Assembly: GCA_949498175.1 (NCBI GenBank)
Contig: CATDDF010000095.1
Span: forward strand, 1-32,327
Length of the DNA stretch: 32,327 bases
Source: Alphaproteobacteria bacterium
GTDB taxonomy: Bacteria > Pseudomonadota > Alphaproteobacteria > RS24
Reading direction: 5' to 3'
A program made the translations under genes and the position numbers. Numbering within the stretch: the stretch's first letter is position 1; each line of letters opens with the position of its first letter. The notes below the pieces were generated by a model. It ran no database searches and had not been told where the DNA came from. It saw only the letters and a program-made list of their open reading frames with translations. Of this stretch, positions 18,704-29,022 are shown one piece after another.

Positions 18704-21700
18704 GCACCGCCGGTAAAACATCCTTTGATGCGCTTGACCCACATGGCTCGGCCTGGGTCGGGGCCAATGCGGGGGCCGGTAAAACCTATATTTTAGTGTC
18801 GCGGCTGGTGCGCCTCATGCTGGACGGTGTGGCGCCGGAAAAATTATTGTGCCTGACCTATACCCGCGCCGCCGCCGCCGAAATGCAAAGCCGCCTATTT
18901 GACCTCTTGGCCGAATGGGCCTTGCTCGATGACGCCGCCTTGCGTGCCGCCATTGGTGAAAGATTGGGCACGAAAACCGATAAAAAAATGCTTGCTGCGG
19001 CGCGCATTTTATTCGCCCGCGCCTTGGAAACGCCGGGCGGGCTGCGGGTGCAGACCATTCACGGTTTTTGCGAAAGCCTGCTCAAACGCTTTCCTCTGGA
19101 AGCCGGCCTGTCACCGCATTTTGACCTGATGGATGAACAAGACGCGCAAAATCTGCAAAGCGCAGTGATTGCCGATTTACTGCTTAATACGCAAAACCCC
19201 CAATCCGCCGCTGCCATGGCAGCGCTGACGCGTGCTTTGACCGAAGCCGATCTGATGGCACTGGGGCGGCAGGTTTTGGCGCGTCGCGCCCATTTTGACG
19301 GGGCGCAGGCGCGCACTAATTTGCGCGCATTGGCCCAATCCATGCAACTCGGTATAGGGCAAAGCGACGATTCGGCCCTGCCACAACCGGCCGATTTACT
19401 GCGCGCGGCGGGGGAAAAATTTCGCGCTACGGCGCGCGCCGCTAAGGATTGGTATGCAGCCGGCACAAGCACTGACCAGCAACAAGCCGCAAGATTGGAA
19501 AACTGGCTAGCCGCTTTTGCCGAAGCCGACAGTCCCGCCCGCAATGGCACCGACGCAGAGGCCGCTTGGCCTCATTTGCAGCAGGTCTTTTTCACCGGTG
19601 CCGGCGCGCCACGCGCCAGCCTATACACGCAAGGTCGCGCCGGTGAAAACCCGAAACTCGCCAATGCAATGGATGCAGCCGCGGCCGATATGGCGGCGCT
19701 TGACAATCAGCTGAAAGCCTTGGGCAATTACCACCTCACGGCCGCAATTTATGATTTTGCCGAGGCTTTGCTGCGCCTTTATGCGGCCAAAAAAAATCGT
19801 CATGGCGTGCTTGATTATGATGATTTGGTGACCATGACCGACCATATGCTGAGCGGGCCTGGCGCGGCGCAATGGGTTTTGTTCAAAATAGATAACGGGC
19901 TGGAGCATATTTTGGTCGATGAAGCGCAAGACACAAGCCCGGCGCAATGGCGCGTCATCACCGCGCTGGCCGATGCGTTTTTCGACGATGCCGGTCTGGC
20001 GGATGGCACGGAGCGCCCGCGTACTCTATTTGCCGTTGGCGACGAAAAGCAATCCATATTCAGCTTTCAAGGGGCCGACCCGCGCGGCTTTGACAATCAG
20101 CGGGCGCATTTTGAAAAAGCCATCGCCGCGATTGGCGGGCAATTTTCCTATATTCCTCTGACCCTGTCATGGCGTTCGTCGCCGGAAATACTGAAAGCCG
20201 TTGATTTGGTGTTTGCCGATGCGGAAAACCGCCAAGGTGTAAGCGCCGACGGTCGAGAGATTCATCATTTGGCCGAACGCGCCCAGGCCATTGGCCATGT
20301 GGAAATATGGCCCGCCTTGACTACACCACGCGCCGAAAATGCCGCCGCGCCATGGCAAATTCCCGATGGCGAGGAGATTGGCGGCCGCCGCAAATTGGCA
20401 CGACAAATTGCCGAGAAAATCGATACGCTTTTGCGCGATAAGGAGCAAAATATCGAAGCCGGTGATATTTTGGTTTTGGTGCGCAAGCGTGACGGCTTTG
20501 TGCCCGAACTAAGCCGAGCACTGAAACGCCGTCATATTGAAGTGGCCGGAGCTGACCGCATGGTGCTGCTGCAGCAATTGGCGGTCGCCGATATATTGGC
20601 TGCCTTCAATGTCACCTTAAACCCGAGCGACGATATGGCGCTGGCAATATTTCTGCGCAGCCCATTGGGCGGGTTGGACGAAAAAGCACTGTTCGGGCTT
20701 GCCCATGGCCGCAAGGCGAGCCTGTTTCAAGCCCTCGAAAACGCCGCAGAGAACGGTAAAAATGAGATAATCAGGGCGGCGCATCAGCGCCTTGATTGGT
20801 TGCGGCAACATAGCGATTTTCTTTCGCCTTATGAATTATTGGCGCAATTTTTGGGTGCTGAGGGCGCGCATAAATTACTGAGCCAAAGATTGGGCCAGGA
20901 AATTGACGATCCGCTGCACGAATTGCTGCGTCTGGCTTTGGCTTATGAAGCGCGCCATGCCGCCAGCCTGCAAGGCTTTGTCCATTGGCTGCAACAAGGT
21001 AGCCAAGACATTAAACGCGATATGGAAGCCGGTGGCGGCGCGGTGCGCATTATGACCGTGCACGGTGCCAAAGGGTTGGAAGCGCCGATTGTATTCTTGC
21101 CCGATACATGCCGCCATGCGGGCGGGGGCGGGACCGGCGAGCGCGTGCAATTTGCCGATTTGCCGAGCCAAGAAAATGTGCCCCTTTGGCGCGCCAGCAA
21201 AGCGCTGCGCGACCGACATAATGCGGCGCAAGTGGCGGCGGCAAAACAGGCGGCTTGGCAAGAAGAAAAGCGGCTTTTATATGTCGCCATGACGCGGGCG
21301 CGCGACCGACTTTATATTGGCGGCTGGCTATCAAAAGGTCGCTCGCAACCGCCTGATGACAGCTGGTATGGCATGATTGCCGGCGCGCTGGATGTGGCGG
21401 CGCAAGAAAAATTGGCCGGCGGAGAAAAGGCGCTTGAAAAGCAGGAAAAGGAAACCGCGCATGCGCCGATGATTTTGCCCGCTGCGCCCGCTTGGCTTAC
21501 CGAAAACCCGACCGATCGAGGGGAAGGATATGGCTTTTTCGGCAATAAAATATTCTCGCCGTCGGGGCTGGCCGATACAGGAGATGGTTTGGCCGGTCGC
21601 GGTCTCGATGATGCGCGTTTGCGCGCCGCCGCCGAGCGCGGCCGCGTCGTGCATAAATTATTTGAAATCCTGCCGCGCTATGAAAAAACCCGCCGCCGCG

Positions 21701-22152
21701 CGGCGGCGCAGGCCTATCTTGAGCATCATTTGGGCGCCGTTGACGCGGCATTGCCGGAGCAAATTATGGCCGTGATGGAAGATGCGACACTGGCCCCGCT
21801 ATTTTCAAATGCCGCTATGGCGGAAGCCCCGATTGGCGGGTTTTTGACCCGCCATGACGGCACAAGACTGGCACTTTCAGGACAAATTGACCGATTGGTC
21901 GAGACCGAAAGCGCTATTTTACTGGTCGATTTCAAAACCGGCACACCGCCAAAAGACCGAAATGGCGGTTCTTATTTGCCGCAAATGGCCGCCTATCGCG
22001 CGCTCATGCAAGCGACCCGAAAAACCGACAAGCCGGTTCAATGCGCGCTCATATGGACGCAAAGCGGGCGTATTGATTGGCTTGATGAAAACCGGCTTGA
22101 TGAGGTTTTGGCCGATATATTGGGCGGTACGCGCCCCCTTGAGAATCAATAA
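18700..22152 (+). CDS. addA: Double-strand break repair helicase-nuclease AddA
   Basis: UvrD-like Walker A GANAGAGKTYILVSRL, LCLTYTRAAAAEM, ILVDEAQDTSPAQW, VGDEKQSIFSFQGAD, RIMTVHGAKGLEAPIVFLPD, nuclease motif ILLVDFKTGTPP. ATGA overlap with addB. Confidence 0.95.
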   Translation: MSTAGKTSFDALDPHGSAWVGANAGAGKTYILVSRLVRLMLDGVAPEKLLCLTYTRAAAAEMQSRLFDLLAEWALLDDAALRAAIGERLGTKTDKKMLAAARILFARALETPGGLRVQTIHGFCESLLKRFPLEAGLSPHFDLMDEQDAQNLQSAVIADLLLNTQNPQSAAAMAALTRALTEADLMALGRQVLARRAHFDGAQARTNLRALAQSMQLGIGQSDDSALPQPADLLRAAGEKFRATARAAKDWYAAGTSTDQQQAARLENWLAAFAEADSPARNGTDAEAAWPHLQQVFFTGAGAPRASLYTQGRAGENPKLANAMDAAAADMAALDNQLKALGNYHLTAAIYDFAEALLRLYAAKKNRHGVLDYDDLVTMTDHMLSGPGAAQWVLFKIDNGLEHILVDEAQDTSPAQWRVITALADAFFDDAGLADGTERPRTLFAVGDEKQSIFSFQGADPRGFDNQRAHFEKAIAAIGGQFSYIPLTLSWRSSPEILKAVDLVFADAENRQGVSADGREIHHLAERAQAIGHVEIWPALTTPRAENAAAPWQIPDGEEIGGRRKLARQIAEKIDTLLRDKEQNIEAGDILVLVRKRDGFVPELSRALKRRHIEVAGADRMVLLQQLAVADILAAFNVTLNPSDDMALAIFLRSPLGGLDEKALFGLAHGRKASLFQALENAAENGKNEIIRAAHQRLDWLRQHSDFLSPYELLAQFLGAEGAHKLLSQRLGQEIDDPLHELLRLALAYEARHAASLQGFVHWLQQGSQDIKRDMEAGGGAVRIMTVHGAKGLEAPIVFLPDTCRHAGGGGTGERVQFADLPSQENVPLWRASKALRDRHNAAQVAAAKQAAWQEEKRLLYVAMTRARDRLYIGGWLSKGRSQPPDDSWYGMIAGALDVAAQEKLAGGEKALEKQEKETAHAPMILPAAPAWLTENPTDRGEGYGFFGNKIFSPSGLADTGDGLAGRGLDDARLRAAAERGRVVHKLFEILPRYEKTRRRAAAQAYLEHHLGAVDAALPEQIMAVMEDATLAPLFSNAAMAEAPIGGFLTRHDGTRLALSGQIDRLVETESAILLVDFKTGTPPKDRNGGSYLPQMAAYRALMQATRKTDKPVQCALIWTQSGRIDWLDENRLDEVLADILGGTRPLENQ

Positions 22153-22193
22153 TCGCGCGCTTACATTAAACATAAGCGGAAAAGGAGCAGAAA

Positions 22194-22514
22194 ATGAGTG
22201 TCTCGCATATTAAGGATGATGAATTTGAACAGGCCGTTTTGAATGCCGACGGCCCGGTGCTGGTCGATTTTTGGGCCGAATGGTGCGGCCCGTGCAAGCA
22301 GATTGCACCGGCGCTTGACGAATTATCGGATGAATATGCGGGCAAAATCTCCATCATCAAAATCAATATTGATGAAAATCCCGAAGCGCCGACCACTTAT
22401 GGCGTGCGCTCCATACCGACCATGATGATTTTCCAAGACGGCCAAGCCGCCGCCACTAAAGTCGGCGCGGCACCAAAGAGCGACATTAAAAGCTGGATTG
22501 ACGAAAGCCTATAG
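22194..22514 (+). CDS. trxA: Thioredoxin
   Basis: 106 aa; [35 protein letters not shown]. Confidence 0.96.
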   Translation: MSVSHIKDDEFEQAVLNADGPVLVDFWAEWCGPCKQIAPALDELSDEYAGKISIIKINIDENPEAPTTYGVRSIPTMMIFQDGQAAATKVGAAPKSDIKSWIDESL

Positions 22515-22525
22515 GCCGTCTCACC

Positions 22526-23815
22526 TCATCCATGATGGCGCAGCACGTCTCCGGCCAAATAGAGCGAGCCGGCAATGATGATCAGCGCATTCGGGTCGTC
22601 AATGGCGGCCAGCGCCGCAGCCGGATTGTCATAAGCGGCAGCCGATAAACCGATTTTCTGCGCCGCAGCCGCCAATTCGGCAGGGGGTAAGGCATTTTCA
22701 TTGCCGTCTATCGGCACGGCATATATCGACGCCGGTCTGTCGGAAATACCGGCCTGCAGCGCCGCCAAATAAGCCTCATGCGCTTTGCTGGTCAGCATAG
22801 CAAGAACGATATGCACCGGACGCGCCTCTTGCGCCATAGCCCAAGCGGCCAGCATATGCGCCGCCGCTTCATTGTGACCGCCATCGAGATAAAGCGCGGC
22901 CTCAGGCAAGCGTGCCGCCAAAGCCGTCACCATTGGCCCTTTGGTCAATCTCTGCAAACGCGCGGGCCAGCGCACGGTTTGCAAACCGGTTGCCATAGCT
23001 GTTTCATCGACACGCAAATAATCGGCACAGGCCAGAGCCAGACCGGCATTGTCAATCTGATGGCGGCCTTGTAATGCGGGCAAGGGCAGGGCATGGACGC
23101 TGTCGCCTATGGCAAAGCTTATGCCCTGTTCAGCGGGGCGGGCGGTGAAATCGCGCTTTGCCAGTTTGACCGGCGCACCGACCCGCGCCGCATGCGCCAA
23201 TAGAAATTCTTCCACTTGGCTTTCTTGTGCCGCCAGCATGAGCGGCACGCCCGGCTTCATAATGCCGGCTTTTTCCTCGGCAATCGACAACAGCGTATCG
23301 CCGAGAAATTCCTGATGGTCAAAACTGATCGGCGTAATGGCCGTGCATTTGGGGGTCACAACATTGGTCGCGTCCAGACGCCCGCCCAGCCCCACTTCAA
23401 GAATAAGATAATCGGCCGGATGCTCGGCAAAGGCGAGAAAAGCAGCTGCTGTCGTGACTTCAAAAAAAGTGATGGGACGGCCCTGATTGGCCGCTTCCAC
23501 GCGCTCTAGCACTTCTTCCAAAAGCGCTTCGGCAATCGGCTCACCGCCCAGAATAATGCGCTCATGAAAGCGCGTCAGATGCGGTGAGTGATAGGCATGG
23601 ACGCGGTGGCCTTGTGCTTCCAACATGGCCCGCAGCATGGCCGCAGTCGAGCCTTTGCCATTGGTGCCTGCAATATGGATGATGGGCGGGCATTTGTCTT
23701 GCGGATGCTCAAGCGCTGCCAAAAGCCGCCACATGCGGTCGAGCGATAAATCAATCAGCCGTGGATGCAACGCCAAAAGGCGTTCAAGCAAAATCTCTGA
23801 GCCGACGGTCGACAC
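22526..23815 (-). CDS. folC: Bifunctional folylpolyglutamate synthase / dihydrofolate synthase
   Basis: IIHIAGTNGKGSTAAMLRAML, YHSPHLTRFHERI, LEVGLGGRLDATNVV, YLDGGHNEAAAHML. Confidence 0.93.
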   Translation of the reverse strand: MSTVGSEILLERLLALHPRLIDLSLDRMWRLLAALEHPQDKCPPIIHIAGTNGKGSTAAMLRAMLEAQGHRVHAYHSPHLTRFHERIILGGEPIAEALLEEVLERVEAANQGRPITFFEVTTAAAFLAFAEHPADYLILEVGLGGRLDATNVVTPKCTAITPISFDHQEFLGDTLLSIAEEKAGIMKPGVPLMLAAQESQVEEFLLAHAARVGAPVKLAKRDFTARPAEQGISFAIGDSVHALPLPALQGRHQIDNAGLALACADYLRVDETAMATGLQTVRWPARLQRLTKGPMVTALAARLPEAALYLDGGHNEAAAHMLAAWAMAQEARPVHIVLAMLTSKAHEAYLAALQAGISDRPASIYAVPIDGNENALPPAELAAAAQKIGLSAAAYDNPAAALAAIDDPNALIIIAGSLYLAGDVLRHHG

Positions 23816-23823
23816 GAGTGGCG

Positions 23824-24699
23824 CTATGCGCCGGCGCTTTCGGGCGCGCGGCCACCGGTCAGCAAATCAATAAGCCGCGCCAAGGTGGCCGGCATATCAT
23901 GGCGATGCACCACCATATCGACCATACCATGCTCGAGTAAATATTCGGCGCGCTGAAAGCCCTCGGGCAATTTTTCCTTAATCGTATCTTGAATGACGCG
24001 CGGACCGGCAAAGCCGATAAGCGCGCCCGGTTCGGCAATATGAACATCGCCCAACATGCCGTAAGAGGCGGTTACCCCGCCGGTTGTCGGATCGGTCAGC
24101 ACGACAATATAAGGCAGGCCGCGCTCGCGCAATTGCTGCACAATCACCGTGGTGCGCGGCATTTGCATGAGCGATAAAATACCTTCCTGCATACGCGCGC
24201 CGCCGGCCGCCGCGACCATGATAAGCGGCGCATGATGAGCGAGTGCCGCTTCACCGGCGGCCACCACCGCCTCACCGGCGGCCATGCCCAAAGAGCCGCC
24301 CATAAAGGCAAAATCCTGCACGGCGATAATCGCCGGACGCCCGCCCAAATCGCCTTTGGCGACTTTCACCGCATCCTTATCGCCGCTTTTGGCGCGTGCT
24401 TCTTTCAAGCGCTCGGCATATTTTTTCTGGTCTTTGAATTTCAGCGGGTCATGGGCGACATCGGGCAGTTCGAGCAGTTCATATTCGCCCTTATCAAACA
24501 AGGCTTGAAAGCGCGCTGTCGCCCCAATGCGCATATGATGGTCGCAGCCCGGACAGACTTTTTGAAGGTTCTCCAAATCGCGATGAAAAATCATCTCGCC
24601 GCATTTTTTGCACGCCTCCCATAAATTATCAGGCGTATCATCATGCTCGCGAAACACGCTTGGAAAGCGCGGACGGACGAAATTTTTAATCCAATTCAT
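23824..24699 (-). CDS. accD: Acetyl-CoA carboxylase carboxyltransferase subunit beta
   Basis: [12 protein letters not shown], zinc finger [59 protein letters not shown]. Confidence 0.96.
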   Translation of the reverse strand: MNWIKNFVRPRFPSVFREHDDTPDNLWEACKKCGEMIFHRDLENLQKVCPGCDHHMRIGATARFQALFDKGEYELLELPDVAHDPLKFKDQKKYAERLKEARAKSGDKDAVKVAKGDLGGRPAIIAVQDFAFMGGSLGMAAGEAVVAAGEAALAHHAPLIMVAAAGGARMQEGILSLMQMPRTTVIVQQLRERGLPYIVVLTDPTTGGVTASYGMLGDVHIAEPGALIGFAGPRVIQDTIKEKLPEGFQRAEYLLEHGMVDMVVHRHDMPATLARLIDLLTGGRAPESAGA

Positions 24700-24739
24700 A
24701 GCCTGCCTCCATATTGCATCAAGACCAAAGGCGAATCAG

Positions 24740-25546
24740 CTATTTCCTGTTTACACCCTCGGCCAGCGCACTGGCAAGCGCCAGAACCCGTTTTACCGTA
24801 TCGGCTCGGTTTTCTGCCGTTTCGGCAATCACATCAACCAGGGCCGAGCCGACGACAACGCCATCGGAACTGGCCGCCAAAGCGGCGGCTTGTTCAGGCG
24901 TGCGAATACCGAAACCGACACAGACCGGCAGTTGGGTTTGCCGTTTTATGCGCGCAATATTTTCGGCGACGGCCTGTTGCTGCGGCGCGGCGGCACCGGT
25001 TATGCCGGTAATGGAGACGTAATAGACAAAACCCGATGTATTGTTTAACACGTGCGGCAGACGCTTATCATCCGTTGTCGGCGTGGCGAGGCGAATAAAA
25101 TTAAGTCCGGCCTGCATGGCGGGGAGACATAATTCATCATCTTCCTCGGCCGGCAAATCGACAATAATCAAACCGTCAACCCCGGCCTGTTTGGCCTCGG
25201 CAATGAATTTATCAACGCCATAATGATAAATCGGATTGTAATAACCCATCAGCACAATCGGCGTGGCGTCATTTCCGGCGCGGAAATCGGCGACCATATT
25301 TAAAGTGCCTTTAAGCGTTTGACCGGCGGCCAAAGCGCGTTGCGAGGCGGCCTGAATGGCCGGCCCATCGGCCATCGGATCGGTAAAGGGCATGCCCAGT
25401 TCAATAATATCAGCGCCGGCCGATGGCAGACCGGCAAGGATCTCGGCGGAAATCTGCACATCCGGATCGCCCGCCGTGATGAAGGCGACAAAGGCCTTGC
25501 GGTTCCGGCTTTGCAAATCGGCAAATAAATCGTCAATACGGCTCAT
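24740..25546 (-). CDS. trpA: Tryptophan synthase alpha subunit
   Basis: [65 protein letters not shown]. Confidence 0.96.
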   Translation of the reverse strand: MSRIDDLFADLQSRNRKAFVAFITAGDPDVQISAEILAGLPSAGADIIELGMPFTDPMADGPAIQAASQRALAAGQTLKGTLNMVADFRAGNDATPIVLMGYYNPIYHYGVDKFIAEAKQAGVDGLIIVDLPAEEDDELCLPAMQAGLNFIRLATPTTDDKRLPHVLNNTSGFVYYVSITGITGAAAPQQQAVAENIARIKRQTQLPVCVGFGIRTPEQAAALAASSDGVVVGSALVDVIAETAENRADTVKRVLALASALAEGVNRK

Positions 25547-25547
25547 A

Positions 25548-26759
25548 TCAAAGCGTCACATTCAAATGGTCGGCCACGGCGAACACATCCTTATCACCGC
25601 GTCCGCACATATTCATCACCAATAAATGCTCGGGCGGCAAATCACCGGCAATTTTACCGACATGAGCGAGCGCATGGCTCGGTTCCAATGCCGGAATAAT
25701 ACCTTCCAAGCGGGTGATCAATTGAAACGCTTCCAACGCTTCCCCATCCGTGGCCGAGACATAATTGACGCGGCCCGTATCACGCAAATAAGCATGTTCC
25801 GGGCCAATACCCGGATAATCAAGCCCGGCCGAAATGGAATGACCCTCAATGATTTGCCCATCATCATCTTGCAAAAGATAGGTGCGATTGCCGTGCAATA
25901 TGCCGGGCGTGCCACCGGCCAGAGAGGCCGCATGGTCGGGCGTATCGAGACCGAAACCGCCAGCTTCAACGCCGATAATATTGACATCGCGCTCGTCGAG
26001 GAACGGGTGAAACAAGCCCATCGCATTGGAGCCACCGCCAATACAGGCAATCAGCGTATCGGGCAGACGCCCTTCGCGCTCGAGCATTTGCCGTTTGGTT
26101 TCACGCCCGATAATCGATTGAAAATCGCGTACCATGGCAGGATAGGGATGCGGGCCGGCCACTGTGCCGATAATGTAAAACGTGTCATCGACATGGGTCA
26201 CCCAATCACGCAACGCTTCATTCATCGCATCTTTCAGCGTGCCGGCACCCGAAGTGACGGGACGAATATCAGCCCCCAAAAGCTTCATACGAAAGACATT
26301 GGGCTTTTGCCGTTCAATATCCGTCGCGCCCATGAAAACCGTGCACGGCAAACCGAAGCGCGCCGCCACTGTGGCCACGGCGACACCGTGTTGACCGGCA
26401 CCGGTTTCGGCAATGATGCGGGTTTTGCCCATGCGTTTGGCGAGCAATATTTGCCCCAAACAATTATTGATTTTATGGCTGCCCGTATGGTTCAACTCAT
26501 CGCGCTTCAAATAAATTTTCGCGCCGCCATAATGTTCAGTCAAACGTTCGGCAAAATAAAGCGGGCTGGGACGGCCGACATAATGGGTCTGCAAATCCTG
26601 CAATTGCGCGGCAAAGCCGTCATCTTGTTTGGCCGCTTCATAAGCCGCTTCCAAATCAAGGATAAGCGGCATCAGCGTTTCGGCGACAAAGCGCCCGCCA
26701 TAAAGTCCGAACCGACCCTTATCGTCAGGCCCTTCGCGATATGAATTTTCTTGCGCCAA
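25548..26759 (-). CDS. trpB: Tryptophan synthase beta subunit
   Basis: [55 protein letters not shown]. No in-frame ATG near the N-terminus; candidate TTG starts at 26759 (with upstream GGGG) and 26795 (ORF track). Confidence 0.94.
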   Translation of the reverse strand: MAQENSYREGPDDKGRFGLYGGRFVAETLMPLILDLEAAYEAAKQDDGFAAQLQDLQTHYVGRPSPLYFAERLTEHYGGAKIYLKRDELNHTGSHKINNCLGQILLAKRMGKTRIIAETGAGQHGVAVATVAARFGLPCTVFMGATDIERQKPNVFRMKLLGADIRPVTSGAGTLKDAMNEALRDWVTHVDDTFYIIGTVAGPHPYPAMVRDFQSIIGRETKRQMLEREGRLPDTLIACIGGGSNAMGLFHPFLDERDVNIIGVEAGGFGLDTPDHAASLAGGTPGILHGNRTYLLQDDDGQIIEGHSISAGLDYPGIGPEHAYLRDTGRVNYVSATDGEALEAFQLITRLEGIIPALEPSHALAHVGKIAGDLPPEHLLVMNMCGRGDKDVFAVADHLNVTL

Positions 26760-26763
26760 CTCG

Positions 26764-27417
26764 CTACCCCAAATCTTCGCCGCGCGCGGCGGCAATAAAC
26801 GCTTCCATCAAATGCTCATCTTTCTCACCCGCCGCGCTTTCAACGCCGCTGGCCGCATCGACCATAGGCGCGCCGGTCACGGCCAGCGCTTGCGCAATAT
26901 TCTGCGCCGTCAAACCGCCGGCCAAAAGATAAGGCTTGGACAGGTCATACGCTTTCAATGCGGTCCAGTCAAAGGTTTCACCCAGCCCGCCGGTCAATTG
27001 CGCCTCTTTGGGCGGTTTGGCATCGAACAAAAACCAATCGGCACAATCCTGATAATCCGCCGCGCGCGCTACATCATTGGCGGTTTCCACAGGCAGTGCC
27101 TTGATTATGGCGGCATGGGAGCGGCGTTTTATCTCGGCCACCCGCGCCGGCGTTTCATGGCCGTGCAATTGCAAGCGATGCGGGCTAATGGCGGCCAAAG
27201 CGCGGTCTATGGCATCATCATCGGGATCGACCAAAAGGGCGACGCGCTCCATATCGGAACGGCAGGCCGCGGCCAAGGCAGCGGCATTATCTTGCGTCAC
27301 ATAACGCGGCGATGTCTCGACGAAATTAAACCCGACCAAATCGACGCCGAGGCGGTTCATCGCTTCAATATCGACCGCCCGTGTGACGCCGCATATTTTG
27401 ATCAAGGGCCCGCCCAT
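26764..27417 (-). CDS. trpF: Phosphoribosylanthranilate isomerase
   Basis: [58 protein letters not shown]. Start ATG shares one base with the pyrF stop. Confidence 0.94.
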   Translation of the reverse strand: MGGPLIKICGVTRAVDIEAMNRLGVDLVGFNFVETSPRYVTQDNAAALAAACRSDMERVALLVDPDDDAIDRALAAISPHRLQLHGHETPARVAEIKRRSHAAIIKALPVETANDVARAADYQDCADWFLFDAKPPKEAQLTGGLGETFDWTALKAYDLSKPYLLAGGLTAQNIAQALAVTGAPMVDAASGVESAAGEKDEHLMEAFIAAARGEDLG

Positions 27418-28154
27418 TATGCGGTCTCCTTTGCCGCCAGCAGCGCGGTTTTAATCGCTTGCGCCGCCATGGCACAATTTTCGGCTTCGGTAATGGCACG
27501 GCCAATGACCAATATATCGGCACCGGCGCTTTGCGCCTGTTCCGGCGTCATCACCCGTTTCTGGTCATGGGCATCACTGCCGGCCGGGCGAATGCCGGGC
27601 ACAATGAGCTTGAACTCATCGCCCATTTCGGCGCGCAGCGCATCAATCTCATGGGCTGAACACACCACCCCTTGCATACCATTGGTGCGCGCCAGCTCGG
27701 CCAGCCGCAAAACCTGCTCGCGCGGTGTGCCTTTTATGCCCATATCGTGCAAATCGCTTTCGGCCAGGCTGGTCAAAACCGTCACCGCCAACATGGTCGG
27801 CGCAGCAAAGCCTTTATCCTCGGCTTGCGCCGCCGCATCGGCCGCCGCGCGCATCATGGCGCCGCCGCCGCCGCCATGCACATTCAAAAGACGCGGCTCC
27901 AAAGGCGCCAGCGCGCGCACGGCTTGCGCCACCGTATTGGGAATATCGTGCAGTTTCAAATCGAGAAATATCGGCACGCCGCTTGCCGCCAATTTTTGAT
28001 AACCGACAGCGCCATGCGCGTAGAAAAATTCCATGCCGATTTTCAGCCCGTCAATATGGCCGCTCAGGCGTTGCATCAAGCTTTCCGCTTGGCCGATATC
28101 AGGCGTGTCAAGGGCGCAATAAATCTCAGCCGACATCGCTCTTTCTTGCATCAT
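27417..28154 (-). CDS. pyrF: Orotidine-5'-phosphate decarboxylase
   Basis: FLDLKLHDIPNTVAQAVRAL, LLNVHGGGGGAMM, IVPGIRPAGSDAHDQKRVMTPEQA. Start could be ATG 28154, 28151 or 28136; SD AAGGGA fits 28154 best. Confidence 0.94.
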   Translation of the reverse strand: MMQERAMSAEIYCALDTPDIGQAESLMQRLSGHIDGLKIGMEFFYAHGAVGYQKLAASGVPIFLDLKLHDIPNTVAQAVRALAPLEPRLLNVHGGGGGAMMRAAADAAAQAEDKGFAAPTMLAVTVLTSLAESDLHDMGIKGTPREQVLRLAELARTNGMQGVVCSAHEIDALRAEMGDEFKLIVPGIRPAGSDAHDQKRVMTPEQAQSAGADILVIGRAITEAENCAMAAQAIKTALLAAKETA

Positions 28155-28569
28155 TTTTTGCTTCCCTTTCCTCATCCTGCGGCGCGGCAGGCTTGTCTGA
28201 CAAAGCCGCTTTGGAGGCAATGGCCGATGCCGTGTCAGCACGGCCTGCTTCTGATGCGGATTGTGACGCTTTTATCACGGGCAGTGCGGCAGGCAAAGCG
28301 CGCCCAGAGGCTTTTTTCCCGATATGACCGAGCGCCCATCCGGCCAATAGGCCGACGGCAAAAGCCGCCAATATGGCGATGAAAAGCGGCATGGTGACAG
28401 CACTCTCAGGCGCCGCGCGGGTCAAATCCAAAGGGTTGAGCGACACGGTGACGGTCTGTCGGTTGAGTATGGCGAGCGGCAATAAAATTGCCAAAGAAAG
28501 AAGGAAAACCAAACGCGTGACAAGATTTTTGACCAGCCTTGCCGATGCTGTAAGCCATTGCCCGACCAA
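28126..28569 (-). CDS. LapA/DUF1049-like small membrane protein with an extended Ala/Ser/charged C-terminal tail
   Basis: Two TM segments (LVFLLSLAILLPLAILNRQTVTVSLNPL; MPLFIAILAAFAVGLLAGWALGHI), NRQ-VTVSLNP motif, position between ihfB and pyrF. Confidence 0.72.
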   Translation of the reverse strand: MVGQWLTASARLVKNLVTRLVFLLSLAILLPLAILNRQTVTVSLNPLDLTRAAPESAVTMPLFIAILAAFAVGLLAGWALGHIGKKASGRALPAALPVIKASQSASEAGRADTASAIASKAALSDKPAAPQDEEREAKNDARKSDVG

Positions 28570-28571
28570 GC

Positions 28572-28862
28572 TTACGAACCGCCGTCCCGGTTCATGCGTT
28601 CGCGCAAATCCTTGCCGGTCTTGAAAAACGGCGCATGTTTTTTGGCGACGGCAACGGATTCGCCGGTGCGCGGATTGCGTCCGATACGGGCATCGCGTTG
28701 TTTTACCGAAAATGTACCAAAGCCTCGCAATTCAACGCGGTCGCCGCGCCCCATGGCGTCACCAATTTCGTCGAGCAAATGATTGACAATGGATTCGACA
28801 TCACGTTGGTAAAGATGCGGATAAAGCTCCGCAATTTTGACGATGAGTTCAGACTTAATCAT
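28572..28862 (-). CDS. ihfB: Integration host factor subunit beta
   Basis: [78 protein letters not shown]. Confidence 0.95.
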   Translation of the reverse strand: MIKSELIVKIAELYPHLYQRDVESIVNHLLDEIGDAMGRGDRVELRGFGTFSVKQRDARIGRNPRTGESVAVAKKHAPFFKTGKDLRERMNRDGGS

Positions 28863-28948
28863 ATGCATGCCTTTGAAAATGCTTGCTTAAGCTGCCACTA
28901 AGCCCGCCATGCGTCAAGCGTCTGTGTAAGAAATAATGCTTGAGACAA

Positions 28949-28985
28949 AACCGGCCCGCCGGAGCTTTTGTCCGACAGGCCGGTT
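28949..28985 (-). terminator. Rho-independent terminator candidate downstream of rpsA
   Basis: - strand AACCGGCC-TGT-CGGA-CAAAAGC-TCCG-GCG-GGCCGGTT followed by TTGTCT; long interrupted hairpin ~40 bp after the rpsA stop. Confidence 0.6.
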
Positions 28986-29022
28986 GGATTTATATCGACG
29001 GCGGTGCGCCGAAAGCGGACGC

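Noticed and set aside
25626-26744. 372-aa + strand ORF antisense to trpB
   Set aside because: Fully inside a clearly conserved trpB on the other strand; Arg/Gly/Ile-rich translation with no recognisable domain. Explained by codon-phase bias in GC-rich DNA.
26812-27999. 395-aa + strand ORF antisense to trpF and pyrF
   Set aside because: Spans two conserved genes on the opposite strand and has no family motifs; treated as a shadow ORF.
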